NCBI GenBank assembly: GCA_914767715.1
Contig: OU612067.1
Span: forward strand, 19,413,001 to 19,473,000
DNA from: Membranipora membranacea
Taxonomy: Eukaryota > Bryozoa > Gymnolaemata > Cheilostomatida > Membraniporidae
DNA length: 60,000 nt
Direction of reading: 5' to 3'
Shown here: positions 33,001-45,090 of the stretch, in pieces
Layout: each line of letters starts with the position of its first letter
Numbering within the stretch: the first letter of the stretch is position 1
Made by a program: the position numbers and the translations under genes
The notes under the pieces: generated by a model
What the model was told of the DNA's origin: nothing
Seen by the model: only the letters and a program-made list of their open reading frames with translations
The model's database searches: none

Positions 33001-36000
33001 GCTACCACTATCAGCGATTGCTGCCATATTCGATGTGACTGATTACAGCATAAGCTAAAGCTTATCGACACAAATACGGCCATGAAGCTAGCCACTTCTT
33101 ATCACTACTTTGTAAAAAATATGAATATATACTGTTGAGTTATACTAATTGTTGTGGGCACGACAAAAATTAAAAACACTACCACTATCAGCGAGCATTG
33201 CAAAGTTAGATATGACTGGTTGCAGTCTATGTTAAAATTAATCAAATTAGTAGAGCAATGTAAGCTAACCACTTCTTACACTACTTAGCAAAAAAAAAAA
33301 TACTGTGGGATTATACTGAATTTTGCGGATGGGTCAAAGACTAGAAAACTACCACTATCGGTGATTGCTGCGAAATTTCCAAATGAGACACTATCACTAT
33401 CAGTGATCGCTGAAAATTAGATATGACTGAACACAATAAGCCTGCTCAGTTTGGAGCGCTTGTTGTCAGTGTTTGCTGCGAGTTTGGTTGTTTCATGGTG
33501 AATTCTGACCAGCGTATATCTCTTCACTATTAGGGGTTTGTAGATAGTGTGGGAAGGATTGGAAAATTGTTGGAATAGCATCCTTTTGTAGCAAAGCTTA
33601 ACGGCCGAAACCCATACCTTCAGTCTCTCCTCGTTATTTCTGGGGAAGACGTGGAAGCTTAAATTAGGATTTCCTGCCGGGTTATTTCCACAGCCGTAGG
33701 CAGCACACCAGTTTCTAGATGACTTTTTTTAAAAGCATCACAAATGATAACATATACAAATAATTATCATTAAACTACAGCTTTTGATATAATAAACAGA
33801 AATTGTAAAATCAATTTCATAGCAGCGTCAGCATGGCCAAGAAAGATTTGCGAGATCACCGATTAAGTCTACTCACACTTTTTGACTGCTGTGCCAGTTC
33901 TGAGTTAGATATTTTGGGAGTAAATCAGAATTGTCATCACAAATAGTGTCCCTCAAGCCCCCTCCCCCCGCCCCATCACTATCGTTCCACCTTTTTTTTC
34001 TTACATTCAAATTTTATCACACCCATCGATTATTATTTACTATGTCTAGAGCCTTAAATTTATGTGCATGTATAGAAGGATGTGGGTATTATTATATGAC
34101 AATATTTAATTGATTTCTATGTAAAAAAATAAGGAAGCCTGTCCTCTTAGATGGATGGGACAAGCAGAAATTATGCCAAAAAATTCAATCCAATAAAGAC
34201 CGAAATATGACAATGCATACATGAGAGCCACCACTGGGCTGTTTCTTACCTTATCATCTTGTGAAGTGATAGCAGCAGGATTTTCATCTTGTGAAGATGA
34301 GGCAGCAAGATTATCATCTTGTGAAGATGAGGCAGCCAGATTATCATCTTGTGAATACGAGGTAGCAGGCTGTAGGCTCATTTAAAAATAGTTTTGCTAT
34401 AAACTGAGCGGCGTGGGTATTATATCCAGAACTTCTATGTTTGCCTTGTATCTCACAACTGATGATAGTAAAATTGCAGCTGGGCTTACTTGAGAAGATG
34501 AGACAGCAGGCTGCAGGTTCACGTTATATAATTAAATAATAATCTCAACGAAGTATGAATATTAAAACCAGTAACCACTTTCTTTACATAGTATCAGATA
34601 CTATGTAAAGAAAGTGGTTACTGGTTTTAATATCCAGGTTTTAATATCCAACTCCAGGTATGTATGTATGTATCATGAAGCTAGGGTATGTGGCACATAT
34701 ATATATATATATATATATTAAGTCTATGGTCATCTCTCATCAATGAAATAATATAGTAAATCAAGGCACGCAGGGTATAATACCAGCCAAATTATATTAG
34801 ATCTGTTTTAATTTATGAGATACAAATTATCAAAACAAATACAGCCCTGTATTGAAACAAAAGATGAAAGAATTATATTAAGTCTATGGTCATCTCTCAT
34901 CAATGAAATAATATAGTAAATCAAGGCACGCAGGGTATAATACCAGCCAAATTATATTAGATCTGTTTTAATTTATGAGATACAAATTATCAAAACAAAT
35001 ACAGCCCTGTATTGAAACAAAAGATGAAAGAATCTTTCATCTTTTGTTTCAATACAGGGCTGTATTTGTTTTGATAATTTGTATCTCATAAATTAAAACA
35101 GATCTAATATAATTTGGCTGGTATTATACCCTGCGTGCCTTGATTTACTATATTATTTCATTGATGAGAGATGACCATAGACTTAATATATATATATATA
35201 TATGTGCCACATACCCTAGCTTCATGATACATACATACATACCTGGAGTTGGCATACTCAATTTACAGCACAGATCTATTCTTCCTCATGAAGCGACAAA
35301 AAAAATTGCAGTAAAATCTTTTAACAAGGAATCCAAGCTGAGCAGGTTGTGCTCAGTCATGACTAGGAATATTTATGCAAAAATCTATGATGATGGTGGT
35401 GGTGCTTTGATCTGGCTCATCCAACAAAATATTTGTGATTTTGTGTTGTGGGTATTCTGTGCATTTGAATAGTAGTGGCAGAAGTGTTAAAAGTAGATGG
35501 CTGTATTTGTTTCAATATTTATTGGCTAATGATTGTAACTTATCAGGTCTGTTCTCGCTCTAGATTCACCTAAGGAGTCAATTTTTTATACCATCTCGTG
35601 CGGAAAGGTCTTTTACATGAACTCACAAATTTTCTCTGTGTTTGAATAATATGGGGCCGGACAAGGGCTGATATCATGCCCGGCGTCCCTTGATTTTTCA
35701 CATTATTTCATTGAATGGTATATAGTAAACTATGGCTCACAGCACAAACTAATTACGTCATGTCGTGCTATTTAAGTGGGACACATTATGATCAGTGAAG
35801 CATAAGCATTGTCCTGTCTAGGTAGTATATTAAGTCTATGGTTGAAGCTGTCAAATGAAATGCAAAAGAAATTAAAAGTCACAAAAGCTAGTATTTTCAT
35901 GTTTACCTGTTTGAAGAATGGTTGAATGGTACACTTGATTCACTCAAGGCTCTGAGAGATATTCCTGAGACAGTAATACCAGTTACGTATCCCAGAGTTC

Positions 36001-39000
36001 CCGGCATTATACCAGAAAGAGGAGACAACCCCTACAACGCTTGGTGAGTTCCTGATCTAATTGAGTAGTTTGCAGCTGAGACATCTATGCTATCTAATGT
36101 TGACCTGTTTTGAACATGATTCAACAGCCTTGCTTCACTGATGTACAATTTAGTACAATTTCCATCTACCCAGTTCCATCTGTTTACTGTCTCGAAATCT
36201 GTTCTGTTTGGGTTCGTACTGCACATACCTCGCTCTGATGTCACAAGTCAATAACCCTGCCCACCTCTGGTCATACACCTAACCGATGTTTCTTAGCTTT
36301 ACTTCTGGGTGTTTTATGCCAGGGCCAGAAAGGTGACAATTCAGGGTAATGGGACTGGTACATTGGTCGGAAAAAGAATCGCAATTAAAGACAACATATT
36401 CATGGCAGGTGTACCTTTAGAGAACGGGTCTAAAGTCTGGAGCGGATATGTGCCAGAATTTGACGCCACAGTAGTAACCAGGATATTAAATGCAGGTACT
36501 TTGTAGACTGTTATACAAGCTAAAGTATACAATTTTTTGTAATTCCTCTTCATTTGTCTCCGTTCTCGTGTTATTCATCTAACATACTGGAAGCATCGCA
36601 GCAATAGAGATTTGGAGTTGGAGGCCTGCATCATTTTATTATGTTGATCAATGGATAACACACTGTAATGTTGTTGGGTTGGAATCAGTGCAAGTCAAAT
36701 TTGGAGTCTGTCATGAACGCATTATACTTGCACAAATTGGCAGCGAATATAAAATAATCGACCAAATTATTACAACCTACCATTACCTTGTCAAATTGGA
36801 GCATGTTGGGCTGAGATAAAGGTGCTTTAATGGTGAGGCCCTCAAATTAGGTTTGGAGGAGACTCTTGCGTAAATTGATTCAAGGATCTCAAACACATCT
36901 TTGTCAGAGGACAGGTGCTCTAGCCAACTGAGCTACCCTCATACTTCAGGACTTCTAGACTTCTAGACGTCTGGACTTGTTATATAACACTAATGAGACC
37001 AGTGAACATAGTAATGAATGTGATTTTGTTTGCTCTGAGGTGGTACAATCGTTGGGACGGCGACATGTGAGAACCAGTGTATGGGGCTCGGTGGTATCCA
37101 CAGTGTAAGCGGTCCTGTTTTGAATCCAAATGACACAACCAGACAAGCAGGAGGATCCAGCTCGGGCAGTGCTGCTTTGGTGAGTAGTTTTCTAGAGCTG
37201 ATGTCTTTTTTTTCTACACACTAGGTCTTATTTGCCCGCCCTATTTAACAGGCCCTCCTGAGCGCAGGTGGCTTTTGGTGGTAGATAACCTATACCCATG
37301 CCCGAGGGCGCCGGCTACTCTTTTTTCGATGAGGCAGAGGGGGGTCTTTATACTGCGTGCAAGCACACATCTCTATACTGCCTGCAAGCACACATTAGAC
37401 CTCCTGTATTTATGGTCCTGATCCGAACAATACCAAATGTTACATATTGTCTAAACAAATTTCATATTATATCCTAGACACTTGAGAAATGAATTTTTCG
37501 CAGGAGGATATTTTGCCTTTTTACACAGGCTTGAAAAAGCGACATTCATGGCTAGCTGACATTTACTTTACATTAACTACTCTCTCAGTAATCGTGAATT
37601 TGCTTGCGTTAGGAAACATAAAAACACTGTGAGGCTAGAAAAACCAAACTCTTGTCGGCCCAAACTTTACTCCTTTACGGTAATATTCCAAGTGATATAA
37701 TAGTATGATGACGGGAACGACTTGGGTAGAGGTTTGGATAGCCCAATGCGTCTAAGTATATGAATCTGAGTTTTACCTGGTAACTATTTGGGCATTCTTA
37801 TACAAAGCAGCTAGATGATTTAGGTTAATTTGATGCTCAAAGAAGACAAAAGTGATAAATGAGCCGCCATCTCGAAAGTTTCATTTTCACGTCAAAGTGT
37901 CAGAGTTTTGCAAACGCAGCCGTTTGTCAGCCCCTTTGATAATTTAAGGCGGCAGTGTGACTTTCAACTGAGGAAAGCTCACCACAAAACCCACAAAGCC
38001 ATGATTTGAGATACAGTATTACCATAGCCTAAACAAGCTGTCCGTCCAGGCTAATGGTATCATATCAGTCTCTAAGGATAAATTTATTGATGATTGAGAG
38101 TTATTTTTCTATGTTTTTCCAGGTAGCCTCAGGACTTGTGAACATGGCTCTTGGTGGTGATCAGGGAGGGTCGATCAGAGTTCCAGCCTCATGGTGTGGA
38201 TGTGTGGGATTGAAACCAACCTGGGGCTTGGTACCTGTAACTGGTTCAATAGGTTAGCTTTTCTATGTAATAGGATGTGAACGTAGACCTTATAATAAGT
38301 CTAAGTTTATAGGTGTGACTGATTTATGGATAGACTATTATTGAAGAATTGTTTGATGAAAATCCGAGGAGTTGTCTATCAATAGATGGCTTAGCTATAA
38401 TGTAATGGGTGAGCATTGCCCATGGTATCATTCAAATGCAATGGTATCATTCAAAGGAAGTCGATGAGATTTTGTCTAGACTAAACATGATATCAATTTT
38501 TAATGCAGTTATAAACAAAATTGATTTGACAACAAGCAGTAGTTCATGACAAATTTTACTGATAGCCTCCGGCGTAAGATCAACACCAGCTATCGATCGA
38601 TCGCTACACCTGCAAAGTTGTAGACGGGAATTCTCGACTACCGAAAGCTGGCTGCTGGCAAGTCTCCAAACATGCTGTAATTTGCAGCATGGCTGTTTGG
38701 CATTTTCATTAGAAATCAGCTTGCACTACTAAGCTTGGCAAAACTCAACACCAAGCTCCTAATTTTTCATGGTTTCTCTTGTGAGGAGCTATGGAGATAA
38801 GCCTTATTTTTGTTTTATTATCTTCATTCAAGTTGAAACAAGATACAAATTTTTTTTTTTTCATTTTATTCATTATATTATTTCAGGACTCGAGCCAACC
38901 ATGGATGCCATTGGCCCACTCGCTGCCTCTGTATTTGATGTGGCCTTGCTGTTGGAGGTTATAGCAGGTCATGACGAGGAAAGAGATCATAGACAAAGTT

Positions 39001-42000
39001 CTCACGCTATGGACCCGCCACAGTATAGCAAACTGGTATTTATCCAAGTAGAGTAAAGTATTCCGAGAAGAAAAATCTTGCAAGTTCATACAAGATTAAA
39101 ATAGCTTATTTAAAGGGCAACCAAGGTTTCAAACAACTTCTCATCGGTGGCCATTGATTAATAGCAGATTGCACCTTCTGCATGGGGAAAAAGACAAAAT
39201 ATAATTCGGATGATTATTCAGCCAGAATTCTTGTGAAACATTTCTTCTATCAGGTACTCAAACTCAGCTAAAAGAGAATAAATACCACATAGCAGTTTCC
39301 TGTTCCTGTTATTATTTAGCCTGTGCTCTATAATTATTACAGCAAAGTCTTGGAACCTCCCCTAAACTGAAGTGTTACCCAGCTTTGAGTCAGCAACTAC
39401 TTTGAGTTTTGCATCGCGTAATGCACAGAGCTGATGCTGCCCAGCACCTTATTTCCTACCCATTAATGCATTGCTGCGAAACCTTGGTTGCCCTTTAAGG
39501 GCAGCTAACCTTTACTCACTGTTCACTTTATTTTGGCTGCCAAAAAATTTAGTGCTAGTCACCCCCAAACTTTTTTCATCTTGGGTATATGTACTTTATC
39601 ACAGATTAAAAATTGTCTAGACGGTTTATCAAATTTCTAAAAATAAACTCGGATTGAGCCAATAATTAAATTTTTCTGTCATGAACGCAATAATATAGGT
39701 GCATAATTTCATAGCCCATATAAATGAGTCACCCCCAAAATTTTTTCATCTTGGGTACATCACCGATTAAAAATTGTCCAGACGGTTCATCAAATTTCTA
39801 AAAATAAACCCGGATCGGATAATTAAATTTCAAATATCAATTTGTTGGTATGTGTACTTTTACAGCTCAAAGGGAACTTGGCAGGTGTGAAATTAGGTTA
39901 TGTCACAGAGGGATTTGAGAACTGCTCACCCGGAGTTAAGTCGGTCATCGATAAAATGGTGAAGAGATTAAGAGCTGAGGGAGCAGTGATAGATAACATA
40001 TCCTTACCAGAAGTTTATACAGGTACTGTGATCTCAAACAGTGAGGTATAAGTCTTACAGGTGCAATGTTGTAGGGCATATGTACCTTACAAATAAGAAA
40101 ACTTTTCATTCTAACACTGTTTAGGTATTTAGATATTTGCCTTGTTAACTTGGAACGAGTTCAGCAGCTATCCACTGGACCTTTTTTAAATCCCACTCAT
40201 AACTAGATGAATCTGTGCCTTTACAGGGAGCAATAATTTTAGGCGCGTCAAGCAAGAGTATTAACAATCCCTGCTGTACTTTTTGAAAACCCAGAACTTT
40301 CTGTTCTTTTTATTTTCCTTAAGTATTCCTTGGCTAAAAATTTTAAGCAGAGATGGAATATAAACACCAAGAGGATCTGCAAACATTTATTCTTTACACT
40401 CTGTTGGTTTACATGGGAGTGATAATATAATCAATCCACTAGCGTTTTATTTTGTAACATGAATGGGTGTGACAAAACATACAACCGACAAGACGATATG
40501 ATGGCGCTTTCAGTTGCTGAGAGATGTTAAGCTCAATAACTACGTATAAATATATTTTTTTTATTTGTAGCGAAGCACATTTACACTGCAATCTCGGTGG
40601 AATATTCAAATTACCAGACATCTGGCTTTGCTGAGTTCTATCAGAGGACAGCCAATATACACATAAGAAAAACACTAAAGGTCAGCTCAGGTCACTTCTC
40701 ATTTATCACGTCAACAACATTTTTCGACACAATCAGTGGCATGTTAGCTAAAACAAAGAGTAAACCTGCTGTTCCCTTAATTCACTTATTTCCTAAGGAG
40801 CTGCTCTGTGCTATAGGTCTGATAAGGAGGATAATTGGATTTTAAATACAGTTGAGGCGGAGATTTTTTTTAGATTGTATCCCTCATACAAAATTTCAAA
40901 AGATGAATGATTCATACATCACATTTTTACCATTTTGTTTTAGACAAATTCCCATAACATGCAGACAAAAGCAAAAGCCTTGAGAATACTTAAAGAATAC
41001 ATCGATCTTAAAGACGGTAGGATATACATATATGTATATAAATGTATCAATTTTATTTGTTTAAGTTGCTAAGTTGCTAAAGTTTCAAGTTATTCTCTGC
41101 ATCAAAAATTGAAGTTGTGCCTTAATGCAAAAAGAGGGTGCAACTCTCATAAAATGATTTATCAACGAAAGAATCTATGAAAATACTACTTCACCGATAT
41201 GCAGTTTACACAATTTAAATTTCCATGATGTATAAAATTAGGAGCTGAACAATGTTTGTTGATTTTTAGGAGTTGAACTGCAAGCCATGGCTCGGAATCG
41301 GATACCTACGATCAAGAAAGCAGTCAATGCTGCATTTAAGAATTTTGATGCCTTGATCATGCCTTCAGCTAAATATGTGGCTAAAAAACTTCAAGCCTCA
41401 AATACGACTGTGACACGTGAGTTCTCTCTCATTACATCTATATTGATACTGGAATCTTTCTTTTTAAAAGTCAAAGCCCTGATGGTCAGCCCTCTTTGCC
41501 TCATCCTTGGGCAAATCTTGCTTTGTGAGCTGCGTAGAAATCATATTCCACATCAGAATACAGCGCACTTGATAAATCTGCTCCTTGCTCTTTTTTGTGT
41601 CATCCGATCTATTCAAGAAACTGATCTGATTTTAGAAACTTTACAAGAATCTGCACTTACTTCAGATAATGTGAGACTTGCTAATGTTTGCGGCATTCCA
41701 GCTCTATCCCTGAATGTTGGAAGCTGTCTTCCTGAACCTTGTGATGTAAGTATTACTTTAGTCCTTTGAGCATCACTGCGTACCATATAACTTGAGGCAC
41801 AATGTCTTGCAATCTGCCTTTTTTGATGAATAAATATCTATATACATGTTTTACAAAACTTGAGTGCACTGACAAACCTTCTTAAACAGAATTTTACAAT
41901 ATTTACAGGGGCAGGAGGGATCAACTGAACTACCTGTTGGTCTGCAAATCTTAGTTGAGAAGTTTGAGGAAGCAAAATTACTTGACATAGCATATGGGAT

Positions 42001-42034
42001 AGAAAGCTTGATGAATGGACACCCCCTGAGATAA
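30063..42034 (+). CDS. Amidase-signature family hydrolase, 13 exons, complete
   Basis: Amidase-signature enzymes hydrolyse carboxamides through a Ser-cisSer-Lys triad. Exons: 30063-30099 (ATG), 30460-30552, 35917-36043, 36323-36495, 37040-37179, 38123-38252, 38887-39035, 39866-40022, 40571-40680, 40944-41016, 41270-41416, 41636-41745, 41909-42034 (stop TAA). Every junction is AG/GT and all phases join, giving about 523 residues, the usual family length. The N-terminal domain includes [16 protein letters not shown], and DNPYNAW precedes the core. Catalytic Lys108 lies in GKRIAIKDN, the cis-Ser183 in [11 protein letters not shown] and the nucleophile Ser207 in [11 protein letters not shown]; the 24-residue spacing of the two serines equals that in FAAH. 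C-terminal blocks [18 protein letters not shown] and [15 protein letters not shown] are in order. It is most like bacterial stand-alone amidases in memory, more than FAAH or GatA. Substrate is unknown. No targeting signal is evident. The third intron (30553-35916 region) carries a transposon. Confidence 0.9.
30900..31390. repeat. Diverged duplicated segment in amidase intron
   Basis: Two related stretches, about 30905-31035 and 31285-31390, share GAGGTTGCAACCTCA/GAGGCTGCAACTGCTGATCA, then AGGATCAGCTGAGGC/AGGATAAGCTGAGGC and TGCAAACC. They are old and diverged. No coding sense is visible. Confidence 0.5.
32910..33420 (+). repeat. Three diverged tandem repeats of about 165-175 bp inside the foldback
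   Basis: Each unit contains an AACCACTTCT-type start, a run of A, GGGATTATACTAATT or close variants, and CTACCACTATCAGCGATTGC or variants (near 33001, 33180 and 33352). Similarity between units is moderate, so the duplication predates the arm palindromes. Confidence 0.7.
34106..34381 (-). other. Minus-strand ORF with SSQDDNLAA repeats inside the foldback
   Basis: The ORF starts [20 protein letters not shown] and holds nearly four units of a 9-residue repeat (27 bp, TCATCTTGTGAAGATGAGGC type). The repeat block ends at AAG followed by GTAAGA, a good donor at about 34250. A further degenerate unit ([10 protein letters not shown]) lies at 34480-34520. It could be a captured host exon or a repeat without function. 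No known domain was recognised. Confidence 0.3.
34559..34633. repeat. 75-bp perfect palindrome
   Basis: Arms 34559-34595 and 34597-34633, 37 bases each, perfectly complementary about a single A; arm begins ATATTAAAACCAGTAACCAC. It lies inside the foldback transposon, next to a second copy of its internal segment at 34649. Confidence 0.95.
34716..35191. repeat. Internal unit: one direct copy plus a 159-bp-arm perfect palindrome
   Basis: A unit beginning TTAAGTCTATGGTCATCTCT and ending CAAAAGATGAAAGA occurs directly at about 34716-34870 and 34873-35031, and inverted at 35033-35191. The last two form a palindrome centred on 35032 with no mismatch that I can find. A diverged fourth copy is near 32780-32910. 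The complete identity means very recent origin, gene conversion, or an assembly fold-back. Confidence 0.9.
36870..36945 (-). mobile_element. tRNA-like SINE fragment in amidase intron
   Basis: The minus strand reads GAGGGTAGCTCAGTTGGCTA, a clear A-box and D-arm, followed after a spacer by a degenerate B-box region (GAGATCCTTGAATC). Its body differs from the SINEs at 11783 and 12987. It is probably a tRNA-derived repeat of another family rather than a working tRNA. Confidence 0.55.
39114..39494. mobile_element. TTAA-flanked MITE
   Basis: 381 bp with inverted ends AGGGCAACCAAGGTTTC and GAAACCTTGGTTGCCCT, flanked on both sides by TTAA (39110-39113, 39495-39498). TTAA duplication is characteristic of piggyBac and Kolobok-type elements. 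It has no ORF. It lies in the amidase intron between exons 38887-39035 and 39866-40022. Confidence 0.85.
39556..39832. repeat. Two-copy repeat in amidase intron
   Basis: About 39556-39670 and 39727-39832 both read AGTCACCCCCAAA, TTTTTTCATCTTGGGTA, GATTAAAAATTGTC, AGACGGTT and CAAATTTCTAAAAATAAAC, separated by about 55 bases; the second lacks a short piece (TATGTACTTT region). It is non-coding and ends just before the acceptor at 39866. Confidence 0.85.
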
Positions 42035-45000
42035 TGATGAAAACATAGCAGGACCAAAAACATTGTGCACATAATGTTTTGCAGCTGGTTCCAGGCAGCC
42101 TACATCACCTACAGTTGCATTTCACAACATCATGCACCTGTAGAACTAATCTGGTACCGCATGCAAGATCAAATCAGTGGAAGTTAGGTTTTAGGTAATC
42201 TTTCCTCTTACTTGCTACCTTTTATACAAGATCCGCGCCATAATCAGAGAATTTACTTTGGCTTTAAATTAATTATCATTCTTAGCTGTATTTTTTCCAG
42301 TAAATCTGATTAAGAATTAAACCCTGCACATCCTGACCAATCCTGCACATCCTGACCAATCCTGCACATCCTGACCAATCCTGCACATCCTGACCAATCC
42401 TGCACATCCTGACCAATCCTGCACATCCTGACCAATCCTGCACTTTTGACATCTTAGGAATCATATCAGGCGCAGAGCTTTGATAGCGCAAATGATTACA
42501 TCCTTTGCTCAAGGGATTTACCCTGGCTTCTCCCTACCCACATACCAAGAAAAAATCAAAATAAACTTTAACCCACAAACTCAAAACTCAAACTCAAACT
42601 TACAAATCTCAAACTCAGACAACTCTCATAATCACAAAATCAGTTGGTGGAACTACTCATCCTTCTAACATCAGTAATAATCATAATTGTCCATGGGTCT
42701 TCGAGCACTAGGTGTGTCAATCACCGTCCCCCACATAAGGCAAGACATCAGGCGCATATGTCTATGCTTCATCATCAAGTGGCTGTCAGCGAATGCGCTG
42801 TTACAGGCATAGTTTACTGTTGATTGTCTTATTTTTTTTCAAAGGGGAGACAACTCAATGACTTATTGCAATTATCTATTTATTGCCGCAGGTTTTATGA
42901 TCTTACTACTAGCTATCATTTTAAGTTCTTAGAGCGCAATTCATTAGCATGAAGTTTCCTTGTGGTCTGATGCAGCCATTCAGAAAGCCATGGGCTGCAG
43001 ACCTGATCTAGAATGATATTTCATTTTGAGATCTCATAAACTTAATGCAGTAGGGAATTTTTCATCAGGTGTAAGAGTACTAAACTGTTCTCTGTTGTAT
43101 ACTGGCACAATACCGATGGTTTATTATCCATTAAGTCTTACATATATACTATTATCATAACCACATTATTGACTTAATGCTGGAGAATAGAGCTCGGAGC
43201 TCCAAACAACTGAGTTTTTGTAGCTGAAATAGGTGAGAGATTAACCACACCACCAGTTTTGACACAAAACATTTCAGACTGTGATGACCAGGGAACATAG
43301 TCATAGTTCAGCCTGTGTAACAAAAATGAGTTAAACATATACAGTGATATATCATTTCTGTCGGGTTGCAATTCACAAAAAAATGTATACAAAACTACCA
43401 TATCAGCAAAATAATAATGATCATATTTGATATTCTCTAATGAGTGACACTAAGTCAATGATTGCAAATCGCCCACTGTACATCACATACACAACACAGC
43501 AATGCGGTCCTTGTCCCAACAGCTTCCGTGGCCATCTCACATCACCAAAACTGCACAGGAAGATAGCTACTGAATTAATCAGCAGGCTGTGTTTGCTGCT
43601 GCCAAAGTTAGCCCGCCAATCACCAACATCTTCACTAATCCTAATCAGATCTGCCTTATACCTTCATGGGCACTGATTCTGAACCCTTCAACATTATGCT
43701 CACTCTCTAGTTCTAAGTATTATTTAGTGTACACAACAATGTATTCAAACTTCAAAATCCACCGACCACAGTAGACAAATTCCTAAAATAAAAATATTGC
43801 AAATGCTTCAAAACTCCCCATTAAATGTTGTGGCACAACTCAAGCTAAGCTTATTTGAGAATTATATTTTCTTCTTTCTACTCCGAATACTTTAATGCCA
43901 TGTAGATCTTGACGTTCAATTTCCACCTCGCACATCTCAAATCTTTTCAATGATCATTTTGACCAGGCAAAAACTGAGCTAGCTGTGTGCATGTTTCTCT
44001 TTGAACGTATTTATTTATATGTCAGATAAAGATTTATAAGTATTTATACATTATACACTGTATCTCTGATGTGGCAGAGGAAAAGAAAAACCTGTCTTCT
44101 GAAAATATTCCTATCAAAGGCAAAATGAGTGAGTTTTCCATTTGAATGTTTGAATTCTTGCTGCTACAGAATATATAGTCTATACTAAAACAAAATAGAA
44201 AACAGAGTGAAAACTTAACAAAGTGTGGCATCTGAAACTTTTCAAAATATATGCAGTCATGGCAAGAATATTGCTTGCAAAAATCTGGTATATCAAAACT
44301 TTTGATCAATCAATGTAGCAGTTAATGTACATGTAGGCTACTATGATAACCTTGAAATACGATATATGGAAATTCTGTGGTGAGTCACCTTATATAAAAA
44401 TACAAATAAGAAAAAGAAAAGATTATAATGAATGGTGTTCACTATTTAAAAACATGAGAATATACTCCCGGCAACTAGAAAGATATCTGAATGCGTTTCT
44501 AATGGATCATGATATATTGTAATAAAAGGCATATTAAGTTGACTAGGCTCCGATAACTCCAAAATAGATAATAATCATGGGTCGACCATATTCAGAAGAA
44601 AATGCAGTCATCTTTATAACATTAAAAATATTATGAATTTTCTTATTGCATAAAAGAAAGAGAATATCAAATATTGAGAATATTGGAAGTGATAATCGGT
44701 ATATAGGGACTATTTAGTATTATATTGATGTCAAATAGAGATTTCTGTTTTGAGCTCATATTAAAAAGCCCTATACTTTTCAGAGGGATTTGAGGAGAGA
44801 ATTCGGTGTATTTCATTCACCATTTCAACCTGATATTCAAGTGCATTTATTTGATTGCTCGTGAAAGAATCAAACCATTTAACACTTTGACCTGTACATC
44901 AAATCCTTATATGGAATGTTTTGATCATTGATATATCATGAAAACACAGCGATATTATGAGTTAAATCGAGGAGTAGCTCTTCCTTCTGTATGGGCATCA

Positions 45001-45090
45001 TATCATGTCGATACAGACTTAGAGAACTGTTTTCATAACTAGGAGTTGTTTTCCCGTTTGGGAATCGTCTGCCCACAGTTTTGCTTCTGC
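42035..45090. other. Intergenic region between convergent amidase and Pax genes
   Basis: The 3' ends of the two genes face each other here. Apart from the minisatellite at 42323 no feature is supported. Short ORFs between 43170 and 44310 on both strands lack family resemblance and good splice context. 3'UTRs of both genes should lie here. Confidence 0.4.
42323..42443. repeat. 19-bp minisatellite
   Basis: Six perfect copies of CCTGCACATCCTGACCAAT followed by a partial seventh (CCTGCAC). It lies about 290 bases downstream of the amidase stop codon and may be within or just past its 3'UTR. Confidence 0.95.

Larger units (their letters stand above)
32142..35840. mobile_element. 3.7-kb foldback transposon with 8-bp target duplication (hAT-like)
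   Basis: Starts CATAGACTTAATATACTACC and ends with its reverse complement. Flanks GTTGAAGC at 32134-32141 and 35841-35848 are a perfect 8-bp duplication. Left arm about 32142-32910, right arm about 35050-35840: several hundred bases of inverted repeat at high but not complete identity. Between them are diverged tandem repeats (32910-33420), unique sequence, a 75-bp palindrome and a 159-bp perfect palindrome. No transposase is recognised. It lies in intron 2 of the amidase gene (exons 30460-30552 and 35917-36043) and ends 76 bases before the acceptor at 35917. The 8-bp duplication fits hAT, with P and Merlin elements as alternatives. Confidence 0.88.

Noticed and set aside
34716-35191. Three separate repeats rather than one element
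   Set aside because: The perfect 8-bp duplication at 32134 and 35841 shows that they lie inside one insertion.
36910-36945. Possible tRNA gene in the amidase intron
   Set aside because: Good A-box/D-arm but no acceptor-stem closure and a degenerate B-box; treated as a SINE fragment.
42323-42443. CRISPR-like array
   Set aside because: The 19-bp units are head to tail with no spacers, in an animal genome; a minisatellite.
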